This document shows positions 12,901-24,900 of a stretch of 64,000 bases of DNA, one piece after another. Within the stretch, counting starts at the first letter, position 1; the number at the start of each line of letters is the position of its first letter. Origin of the DNA: Undaria pinnatifida (Eukaryota > Sar > Phaeophyceae > Laminariales > Alariaceae); contig JABAKD010000002.1 in NCBI GenBank assembly GCA_012845835.1, forward strand, positions 25,696,210-25,760,209, read 5' to 3'. The position numbers were made by a program, and so were the translations under genes. The notes below the pieces were generated by a model that worked only from the letters and a program-made list of their open reading frames with translations, did no database searches and was not told the origin of the DNA.

Positions 12901-15900
12901 TGACTCGTATTGTCATGAAAAAGGTGTAACATCATCAGACGTCGACGCATAGTCAACTAACTGAGGACATATTTTCGGATCGGATCGCCCGCAACAAAAA
13001 CACCTTCACATCTTGGCAAAACGGGGACACATATAGTACAGTACACCTGGTACCTGGTGAGTACAATACTATTCGCCATTGGTTACCTAAAAGCTACTTA
13101 TACTCGTCTATTACTCATCTGTAATTGCCAATATCTAAAGTACCTACACGTAGATATAATTATTTATAGCATTATATATATATAACTTGCAAGGTAACAC
13201 GCCCCCTGAGATAAACTTTCACGGCGCATTATCTCCATAACAAAGAGGGATACACGATAATAAAAATGGCGGCGTTGGGGACGATCTCGTCGAGACATTT
13301 CCGTAGACGAGACTGATCGCTGGGCGCTTGCGATGAGGTAGATAGTTCTTAGGGGGGGGGGGGGGTGACGTATTTTCTGGATGACGGAGCTTCTCTACCC
13401 CTTTAGAGCCCCCAAACCCCTCCATATACTAAATCCAAGTAATTTTGTCCCCGAACACGAGTTTCCAGTTGAAAAAGACATTAACCCAAAATCGTCGACG
13501 AACGTCACTCCTGTCTTAAAAAAACGCAACGTTTTTCGTTGTGCACCTATGGCCATGAGATCGATTGTTCATCGATTTGGGCTAATATTTTTTCAATTAG
13601 AGCATATATTTTGGGGTGAGGTATGCGAGAGCTGTGCTCACATGAGGAGCCCCCTCAAAGAAAAGAAAAAAAAAAAGGGTGCACCCACCTCTACAGCAGT
13701 AGCATGTGTTTTGCACTACCTCCCGTTGCCAAGCAAAATCAGCACAACTCGTCCGAAGGGTACGTGCGTTATCCTGCGTGTCGTCAAATACGGTACACAT
13801 CTCCTTCTCTACGCTTTGCCCCCCAAAAGGCAAAAGGTCGCGCATGGTAAACGCGCGTACCTCTCTTTCTCCCCTCCGATGCACACGCCCTATCCCCGAT
13901 AGACGCGCGAAACACATCCCACACAAATTCTGACACTATGAAGAATATCGGAGCTATTTGCTATTTTCGACACTTTTTTTTTGCTGAATGACGGGGCTTC
14001 CTAAACCCAAAAATCGTCGAAATGGCATACGGCTATTTTGACGGGGCTTCCTAAACCCCAAATCGTCGGAATGGCGTGGTTATTTGTCAAATATATTTTT
14101 CTTGTAAACCTAGGCCACAGGTTGGGCCATCGGATTGCACTTTTTTTTTGCTCAAAATCAGCTTTTTTTGCCTCAAAGGGGTACAATATAGAGCGCTCCT
14201 CAACAGGTCAAGAGCCTCAGAAAGAAGAAAAAAAAATGAATGGTTGGTGCACCGTCACCGTAGCAGACGTGTTCCAAGTACCTTGTACCCAACCACGTGT
14301 GCACAGCTCTATATCGGGTTAACATTGTGCATGCCGTCAGCCTCGCCCACCCACGTCCACAAACCAAGAACTCACATCCTCCATTAACCGATACCTCATC
14401 GCAGGGTATCCACAAGCCGAGAATCCACACCCGTTAACCGAGAACTCACATCCTTTAACCGAGAACTAACATAAACCGAGATCTCACATTCATAAACAGA
14501 GTCCACATTCACAAACCCATAACTCGCGCCCATAAAATGACAACTCACATCCATGAACCGAGAAGGTTCCTCGCTTCCAGGACCAGCTGGAGCTTTGTCG
14601 GCCTTGTCAAGCCCCATTGGTGTTATCAGGGTGTCGAACTCGTCTCGCGTCTGCAAAAAACACAACACAACACGATACAAGCATAAAAAGGGGAAAAAAA
14701 AAAAAAAAAAAAAAAAAGCACGAGAAAAAATATCGCTTACGCGAAAAACATAAGAGCGCGGCGCAGGAAAAAACTCGAACGCCAAAACTAAAAACTAAGA
14801 ACCCAACCAAAAGACCCCCCCAAAAAAAACGCCGACGCCCGCCTAGGAAACGCCTTCACTCCCGCCTCAAGCGTGGCCTCGATGCCTCTGTTATGGTAGG
14901 AGACCCTCGTTCGAGGAGCTTACTCTACTAGAGTCACCCCAACAACTGCCCATGAGAAGAAAAAAAACGTAGGCGAAGCCTGACACATAAAAAAAAAGGC
15001 TATGGCTTAGTGGTATTACGGGGCAAAACAGAAACCAGGACCAAACATGGTGTTGAGAAAGACAGGGGAATGCAAAGATTTTGTCTATATCGTGGGTGTT
15101 AACCCCCACCATGGCATTTCTTTTTTTTTTGTTTCATATTTTGCTCATTCCATCTACTATGCAAACAGCAATTATGTTGCTATTTAATACCGCATTGCGC
15201 AGTTCCTCACATAAGGAGCCCCGCCCCGTCCGTGTGAAATATTCTGGCCAAAAAGGGCTCGAAAGCGCTTCCTCACTTAACTTAAACCCTTTTAAGGCCC
15301 GATCATCTAAGACCAAAAACAAAGATATTTTTTCGATATGACTGACCGTCTAGGAAGAGTCTGCAGCAACACTATACTATTAATAGTATCAGAATGCGGC
15401 GCGTGCGGTCGTCTAGCTCCTACCTTTACGCCTTGAACACACCCTCTTCCCTTCTTGGCCCCCCCGGGCTGCTTCGTGTGACCGTTTCTGGAAACGTCAT
15501 TTTTTTCCGTCAATTTTTATCCCTCTGAAGCCCTACCAAAAGGGGTTAAGGTGTCCCGCCCCATCAATCGGGAATATTCTGGCCAGAAAGTGCAACCCGT
15601 TACGCCTCCCTCACCTGAATCTCGAGCGGCTGGTACGTCTCCGCCTGCACGATGCGCTGGCAATCCCTCTCGAACTCGAGGAGAACGAGTTTTCTGAAGG
15701 GGTCCTCGAGAGCCCGCACGAGGTTCATCAGAACGTGGGTGTCCATCTTGAGGTCGTGCATCATCGACACCAGGGCTAGCACCGTCTCCTTCACCTGCTC
15801 AAATCGCATTATCGCAGAAAAACGCAATGTCAGCATCAGCATCAACAGCAACAATAATAGCAGCAACAACAGCAGCAGCAACAATAGCAGCAACAACAGC

Positions 15901-18900
15901 AGCAGCAACAGCAACAACACAACACCACACCATCAGCAACACCACCAGCAACAGCAACAACACCAGCAACAGCAACACCACCAGCAACAGCAACAACAGC
16001 AACAACATAATCAGCACCTACATCAGCATCAACACCAGGGTAGCGATAACAGCAACAACAATCGTAATCAGCACCAGCACCAGAACCCCCCCCAGAAACA
16101 AACAAACCCCATACCCCTCCTCCATCACCCCGTCCCTATCCCCCCCCCTCGCCGCGCTCTAACAGAACGCCTCATCTAAAATTTGATATTGACTTTCCTA
16201 CTGTCCCTCACGTATCCCATCATGTGTCAGTGGAAAAAAACTGATGTTACGATCGCATCCCTCCCCTCAGGAGTACAACCATAGCTATCAACACCTAATA
16301 CATTACCTGTTCCTCACGTGTCCCAACGTGCGTGCAGGGGGCGCTGTCCCAGGACGCCTGCCACAATAGAGGTTCCACTTCTTGCAAACAAAAAAAAGTT
16401 TTTTGAACGCCGGGGGGCTCCTTAACCCAAAATCGCCGGAATCTCGTTTTTTTTTTTTTTTCCTGCACGATTTTCGTCATGATACACCTAGGCCATCGAA
16501 GTGCCCATCCGGTACACGGTACAGTTGTAGCACCTTCTAGTTTTCTCAAAAAAAAAAAAAAAAAAAAAGCTTTGTTCGGGAGAGGTCTTAAGCTCCTCAA
16601 GCGGGGTACCTCAGAAAAGAAAAAGAGAAAACGGCGCTGCCTGCACCTCTACCACACAGCAGTAGCATGTGCCCCAGGTCTCACCTGCAAGAAGTGTCCT
16701 GGGCGGCTGAGCCTTGTCATATGCTCCTGGATAAGGCCGCTCAGGCTGAGCTGGCACTGCATCCAGGACTCTTCCAGCTGCGCGGGGGTAAGCAATCCTT
16801 CTCGGTGGTCCACCTGTTGTAGAATTCCGGTAACGGCAAGCACCGCACAGCTTGGCGCGTCAAAATCATACACTGCCGGACCTCTAATAAGAAAGAGAAC
16901 CACGGCAGCCACAAGCCTAAAATAATACGGGGAATCTAAGAGTACTACATCGGTAAAAACGCGCGCCCGGAGTATCACGCAGCTAGCAAAGATCAGTATC
17001 GACCATTGCCATTTATCGAACTCACAGAGCTGGCACATCTGAAAATAGTTATTCGAAAATAAGAAAATGGACAGCTGTTGTACTGAACTTGGCCCAGGAT
17101 CGACACACCCTTTACCTAATAATAAACTTAGCCCAAGACCGATATCTCGGTTTCTTATAGGAGAGCAGGTACCGTACACGTTTCGAGGAATTGTACCGCC
17201 CCGAAGAAAGGAAGGGGCGGGGGATCAGATCATGCATGGCAAAAGTCTTACCACCATACAATCTCGAAGGCAGGGGGGGGGCATATTATCACTCCTGCTT
17301 ATCCATATACAGTCGTGGTCCCGCATTAGTGCGGTACCTTGTAGCGCGAGTCCCCAGTTTAGTGCGGTGGAAAACGCTCGTCACGGCCTAACGGGTGTGT
17401 GTCACGCCTAGCGGGTGAGTGTGTGTGCATGTTATCACTCTTGGTATCTATATACAACAGTCGTGGTCTCGCGTTAGTGCGTTGACAAATCGCTTGTTGC
17501 AGTCCCCCCTACAGAGCACCGTATTACATAACCCCGGGATACCGGTAGTGCGTGGTCCTGGTTAATGCGGTTAATGAAATCTGGCGAGGCACAGCACCAA
17601 CGAGGGGCCGCGACTGCGCGCACCCTTCTTTCGCGGAAAAGTTGCGCCGCACCTGCTGGAGCAGGGTTTGCTCGACGATGAAGAAGCCGCCGACCCCGTT
17701 GGCCAGGGTCGGGAGGTACGTCAAGAACGCCTCCGTGTCGAGGTTGTCGATGTCTCTGCAAGGGACACAGAGGAGAGGAGACGGGAATGGAAAAAAGGCA
17801 AGAACGAATTCGGATGGGGTTCCTACGATGGACAGCCGGATAGATGAACGAACGGCCGGAAGAGAGAGAAGGGGCGCTACTTTGCGGGGCTCCTCTTTTG
17901 TGCTATCGTACCTGGTGATCATCGAGCGCATCTCCGCCATGGGTCTCCGGCATTCGAGGTACCACGCTTTGAAGTCGGTCAGCATGCCCAGCCGAGCGAA
18001 GATGTGAAGCGCTCGGTGGACGGGGTGTAGGTGGTCGCTTAATCGGTCCAACGCTTTCTCCTATGGGGGGGCGGCGAGAGGGAGGGAGGGGGATTGGGGA
18101 GGGGAGGGGGGGGTCAGAGGGAGTTGAGGAGACGTACTATGGGGGGGGCGCGGGAGGGAGGATGGGTGGCGGGAGGGGGGGGGGAGGGTTGAGAAGGTAG
18201 AAAATGAGAGGAAAGAAGGCGCTTGGTGCTTGGTGCAAGCAAGTTCTGCTGGTCGGCGAACACCCGACGTGCCCTATCACGATGGGGTGCGAGGGTCTAT
18301 GGCATCAAGACTACGGTGACGTCTGACAACGAGTACATCCTCCCCACCTAAAAAATTAACCTTTCCCCCCCTGAACCATTGGACTCTCCCACCCCCCTCC
18401 TCGCTCCCTGAACCATTGTCCCCTACCCCCGGTCTGGTCGGTGCAAACTCCGACGTGTTCCGTCCCCGGCTTGATAGGGATACGAGGGTCGATGATTTGA
18501 AGACTACAGCGGTGCATGATAGCGAGTCCCTCCTTCCTCTCCACACCCCATTACCCTTCCCCCTCCCCTCCTCTCCCCCCCCCCCCCCCCCGATTGTTTA
18601 GACCTTTTCCCTCAACCGTTCAACCTACTCCCGCCCTGCACCAACAACCCTCCTCCCCGCCCTGGACCATTCCCTCTCCCCTTCTCCCCTTCCCCGCCTC
18701 ATTACAAACCCCAACCCCCGAAATATCACCTCCGCTTCCTTATCCTCCGGCCGGCCCCGCAGCAGCTCGGGGACGCAATCCTCCAGCTCATCATCGTCCA
18801 AGGTCAAGCTGCACCCCAGCAGATCCCCGAGGCGAAGCAGAAACCTAACGCTGTGCGTCATCATCGCCTGACTGCGCGTGCCGCCTCCGTCCCCCTCGAG

Positions 18901-21900
18901 CCCCGCCCCGCTCTCCGTCGAGGCGCCCTGAATCTTGGTGTACCGTCGCATCGCGGCGCCGCCCATCTTATAAGACACCTCTCGGATGTCCACCAGCCAC
19001 TGAGACATCTGTTTTTGTGGGGGAGTAGGGAATGAACAGGAGGTGGAGTGGGGGTACCCGCGAGACCCACCGCTGGATTTTCCTCCTTCTTCTTAAGTGC
19101 CATTTTCTGTTACGTATCACATTCTGGCAACCGCCTGAAGCAACCTCGCCCCTGCCCTCCCCCACCACCCCACACCACCCCACACCACCCCAACTTCACC
19201 TCCAACCTTACCCCCACTCCCACCCCCACCAATCAACCAACCTGCCAACCGACCAACCAACCACCCTCCCAACCGACCAACCAACCAACCAACCAACTAA
19301 CCAATCAATCAACCAATCATCTAATCAACCAATCCATCCACCCACCAATGACCAACCTATTACGGAGAACCATAGTATCCAGAACCCACGGTATACGCAA
19401 AACTGTGTCTATTTCCCTGGTTTTCCTAACCGTATTGGGTTCTGATGACAACTCTTGTATGTCCAAGGAATCAGAACCCGCGAAAAACACAAAAACCTGT
19501 ACATTCTCCGTTTTTTACTAGCCATATTTGGTTCTGATTACTACCTGCTGTATGTTCCCCCTTAGTAGAGCCTGTTTTGGGCACTATTACGGAGGACCAA
19601 AGTAATCAGAACCCGTGGTAACCACAAAACCTGTAGATTCCCATATTTTGACCAACCAGATCTGGTTCTGATTATGATATATTCCCATATTTTGACTAAC
19701 CAGATATGGTTCTGATTATTATGTTCCCCTGCAATACCAACCGATGACTCTCCCTCCAAACTAACCAACCAACCAACCAATCATATTACGCCGGTCTCAA
19801 CATATCAACCTGTAGGTCGAGCTATTAGCCTGTCAGTCCATCACTCAACTAGCAAACCAACCAACCTGACCTACCTCCTCTGTCGTCGCCTTGTTGATCA
19901 TCTCCGTAGGCCACACATCCACCTCCTCCGCTGCGAGGCACACTAGTAATAGTAACAGTCGACCAATCAAATCAAAATCAATCCGTCAAACAAACCCAAT
20001 CAACCCACCCACCAGGTACCAAGCAACCAATCAAACCCAATCAATCAACCCCTCAACCAATCAACTTCATCGAGGCAATTTCTTACCTCCTCTTTCGTAG
20101 CCTTGTTGATCATGACCGTGAGCGATGGCATCCATCTCCTCAGCTGCGACGCAAACTTAGCGCTATCCATGGCATCGAGGCGCTGATTAATTTGGTCCAC
20201 TGTGTTCAGGGCAGAATAGTACCGCTCCTCGTGGATGTGCACGAATGCATCCATCACCATGTTCACCACGCCATCGCACTGATCCATCACACAGGGGGGG
20301 TGGGGGGAGAAAGGGGGGGGGTGTACTCAGTTCGTGTATGGCCGTAGTCGTATGACCATACACCCTCGCATCCCTACTATGCCGGGACGGGAGCACGCCG
20401 AGTTTTCACCAACCACGCAGACATTGCTTGCACCATGCGCGAAGCGCCGTCAGGTGCTCCGCGAGTCGCATGAAGAGTGAACTGTATCCTTCCAAGAACC
20501 GCTCGTAAGACGGACTTCGGCACCTTGGGCCTACTTTCTTGCTTATGGATTACAGCGCCAACGAGTTACTTCGTTTTCTGGTGTGGCCACTCCAGAGACA
20601 GCAATGGGTATTATCATGTCACTGCCACGTGGGTGCCTTACCATATTCACACTACGTGATGCGACCCTTCGCCTTGTGCGGAGTTAGGGTTCTCCACCCC
20701 GCACAATATGATCTAACTCGATAACCATCACAGTGACCGCCAAAAAAAAAAAAACGGTGCCCTGGTTGTCCAGCTCACGCAGTGAAGCATGTTTTACAGG
20801 GTCGTTGTCAACCAACGCCAACCCCAATATACATGTAATGTTTTACAGCGTCGGTGCCAACCGAGGCCAACTATTATAATATTTCAAGGGGGGGGGGCGG
20901 AGGGAGGGGGGGGGGGGGTAAACATCAAATCGGTAAGGGTGCGCCAGCTAGCGTTGGGCTGCAAAAGCAACTGAGTTAAATCGACACACGACGCGTATGA
21001 AAATACGTGGAAGTGTGGTGAGCTAAAGCTTGATTTTTCCCCATCCGCCGGAGGATAAAAAAAAAAAAAAAAAGGTATTGTTGGTGGAGGTTGTTTTGGG
21101 TTGCCGCGAAGTTGCTCAGCGATACCCTCACGTGAAAAAATCAACTAAAACCCGTACCCTTAACCATGAAACCTCAACCCACACTAAAACCGGTAAAACA
21201 GGGACTGGCTTGTGGCGTTCTCCCACAGACTCGTGCCTAAAAACAATTCCTGTAGCACCGTTGTTTCGGCAACCGAGTCTAATTGACACACGACACATAC
21301 GTGGAAGCTTGGTCTATTTTTACCAATTTGCCAGAGGATAAACATGAAACCAAAACAAAAATTCCTAGCTTACCTGCCGGATAACCTGCGAAGCCGCCTC
21401 AATATTCCGGGTCGCGTGTCTCTGCTGCAGGAGCTCCTTGGCCGTGGACAACGCCGACCCCCCTGTCGCCTGCACCCTGCTGTCCAGGTCCACCACCTGC
21501 CGGCGACGCCAACGAAAAGCCGAAGGGTGTCAACGCCGAAGGATGAACACATATCGGCCTTGTGTTTTCGCTCTCGTAGGTATGCCGGCAATTCATTGCC
21601 TCCACTAACATACTATTACAATGTAGCATGTAGCTTTTGCATTGAACTGTTAGAAGTGCGCTGAGTTTACCTTCCAGCTTGGCAATTACCTGGAACCTCT
21701 CTCAATACATATATCCACCCTCTCCTTTCCTTTTCCATCTGTGTATCCACGAAGAGGGCTCTCTTGCCCCTTCCTTCTCTCTCCCCCCCCACCCCTCCCT
21801 TCTTTCCTCTCCCTCTCCATTCCCCTTCCGCCTCCCTTCCTCCTCCCCTTCGTCCCTTCGTCCCTCCCTCTCTCCCCTCCCTTTCTCCCCTCCCCCTTCC

Positions 21901-24900
21901 TCCCTCCCCCTCCCTCCCCCCCTCCCTCCCTCCCTCCCTCCCTCCCTCCCCCCCCCACTCTCCCCCCTCCCTCTCCCCCCCTCTCCTCCCCCCCCCCCCG
22001 TCCCTCCTCCCCTACCTCCCTATCTCCCTCCCTCCCCTGTCAATTCCCCCTTTCTCAGTCCAATCAACCTGCCCTCCCTCTCTCCCCTTGTCGCCCCCCC
22101 CCCCCCCCACTCCCTTCCCACGGCCACGCCCCCGCCCCCCGCCCCGCCCGCCCCTTCCCCTCCCTCTCCCTCTCCTTTACCCCCGCCGTCTCCCTCTTCC
22201 CCTCCGTCTCCCCCCCTCCTCCCCTGCCCCCCCCCCGTTCCCCGCTCCCCTCCCCTCCCTCCCTCCCACCTGATCTCTGAGCGTGACCATGTCGACCTTC
22301 ATCTTCATCAGGTCCTCGACGCTGTCGATGAACTCCGAGTAGTGTCGGTGACATACGCGTGAAATCTCGCTGCTCTTCTTCGCCTCGAAGTCTTTCAGTG
22401 CGCCCTGCCGCAAGTTGGGGGTTCGGCCGTCGGTAGGTCGTTGGCCCGGGGCTACGGTACGGTAGGTACCCCCACGTGTGTTTTCATGGTACAACTTTCA
22501 AGATACGGATATTGGCTACCAACAATTTGTGTGCACTCATAATACGGGCATGTGAGACAACGCCGTTTTCCGCTATATACCTACCGCCGTACAGCATGCA
22601 TGTTTTCATGCTATTAACATATGCCAACGACAAAATGTGGATATTCGATATACCTGCAATACAGCTCTGTGCGCCTATCCATGCAACTGGCTATGGATTG
22701 CGAGGGGGCCGACACGGAGGCATACGCAAACGGTAAAAATCACGTCGGTCAACCTCTAAGCGAAGCGAACGGAACAGTGTCTCGTCCTGGTCACAACACC
22801 CTTCGAGGTATTCCGTACGCTGCGATCGCGCCAACCCCCCCGACGCGGCGAGGAGCCCGGCGGTCTGACCCCTCCCCCCCCTCCTCTTCCTCTCTCCTCC
22901 CATCCCTTCCTCCCCCCCTCTCCTCCTCCCCCTCCTCCCTCCTCCCCCTCCTCCTCCTCGATCTCCAACTCCCGCCCTCCGCCTCGTACGGCTCGTCTCT
23001 CCCTACCCCTCTGCCTCTCCGTCATCTTCCGTCCTCGTCTTCTTCCTCTCTCCTCCCCTTCCTTTCTCCTTCTCCTCCTCTTCCCCCCAATCTTCCCTCC
23101 CCCCTGTTAGTGGTGGTAGGAACGGTGCTCCGTCTCGAAAGGGGACACTTTTCGGCTATTTTTTTGTTCTGGATGACGGGGCTCCTTAACCCACCCCAAC
23201 CCAAAACCGTCGGAAAGACAACCTGTTTCGCAGTCAGATATGCTTTTCTGATACGATATGCCTAGGTCATGGGTTTGATCACCGGGTGGATCTTTCAGGC
23301 GTACCCAAAGTAAGTTTTTTTGTGTCAGGAAAGGTATTGAGCTCCTCAAGTAAGGAGCCTCAGAACAAAAAAAGATACACCTTTTTACCGAAAAGGTACA
23401 CCTTTTACCGAAAAGGTACACCTCTTTACCGTAGCATGCGTCAGGGGTGCGTGGTCAACGGTCAAAAGGCCAAGGCAAGCAACTAATGAGCACCTCCCCC
23501 CCCCCCCCCTTCCCACCCCATAACACGGAACAAGATAACACCCCCTCTCTGACGAATTTTCAGATTTCATTCTCTCGACACCGGTGGGGGCACACACGCC
23601 GAGCGACGCATCTATGGAACCATCTCGAGGAGGTCTTCCCAAAGCCGTCGTTTTCGTCCCAAAGCCGTCGTTTTCGTTGTCTGTGTCTCCCTGGTTTTTG
23701 GCGAAAATTGGTTCTGAAATTCTTCCAAGGGGGTGCATTTTACGGCGTGTTTTACGGCATGCTTCTGCCTCCTCTTGCCCCCGTCGTTCCCCTCCTCGTT
23801 TCCCTTCTCCTCAGCCTCTTCGTTCTGCACCTTTTCTTGCACACAAACCCCTGCTCTTACTGCTCCTCTCCCTCTCTCTCCTCCCTCATTCCCCCTCCCC
23901 TGCCTCTCCTTCTGTTTTTCGTCTTCCTCGTACTGCCCCCCCCCTCCTCCCATGCCTTTTCATCTTCCTCCACCACCCCTCCTGCAGCTGCCCCCCCTCC
24001 CGCCCCTCCTCCTCTTCGTTCACATCTGCTGTTCCTGCTCCTCTCCCATTATCTCCCGTCTCTTCCTCCCTCCCTCCCTCCTCCTCCTCTTTTTCATCTT
24101 CTTTCTTCTATTCTTCCCCCTCTCCTCCTCCCCTCCCTCTTATGCCTCCGCCGCCCCTCCTCCTCTTCCTCCACACACACACCCCGCTGTTGCACCACCT
24201 CCCCCCAAAATCCCTCTCGTCTTGCCCCCTTTCCTTCTCCCAGTTCTCCTCTTTTTGCCTCCCCTTCTTCCGTTCCCCCCTTCTACCCCCGCCCCTCCCC
24301 TCCTCCTTCCTCCCTCTCCCTCCCTCCCCCCCCCCCTGCCCCCCCCTCCCCCCCCCCCTCCTTCCCTTCTTTAGTACACGAACACCTACCTGCAAATCAG
24401 AGCGCCACCCTCGCTCCAACGCTGTGCGTATCACCGTCGTCACATCCGCCGCAGGTCCCTGGCACAGCTCCTGCACCAGCGAGTCTACCGCCTGCCGAGA
24501 ACACAGTAGCGACAGCGGCAATGCAGAGGCAATGCAAAAGGTGGCGGAACAGGCAAAACGGAACGGGCGACCCGTCAAAGGGGAGCTCGACATGGAAAAT
24601 AAAAGGGGGCGTTCTTCCCTTGGAAACAGGGGTGTCAATCCCCTTCGAACTGCACTCACGTTTTTCGTTACAAACCACTTGAAAGTAGTGGGGGGTGAAC
24701 TTTGCAGCAGTAAATGGATTAATCCCGTTGAAACTACACCCGCGTTTTTGGCGACAAAATACTTGGACTTAGTGTTGGATTCATGTTTCACCTAGTAAAA
24801 GGTTTGAGAAGCGCTCGGCGTTGGATGCAGTTGATGTTGTAAGGGCAATGCACCCCTACCCCACGCGCGGGACACTCACAACCATTGTTGAATAATTTTC

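Noticed and set aside
21679-22362. Three overlapping Pro/Ser/Leu frames of 170-227 codons
   Set aside because: The polypyrimidine tract lacks purines and so lacks stop codons in all plus frames; it is a Sec15 intron.
23447-24795. Plus-strand open frames of about 400 codons
   Set aside because: Same composition effect; the only protein-like part of the region is the minus-strand Sec15 exon at 24390-24491.
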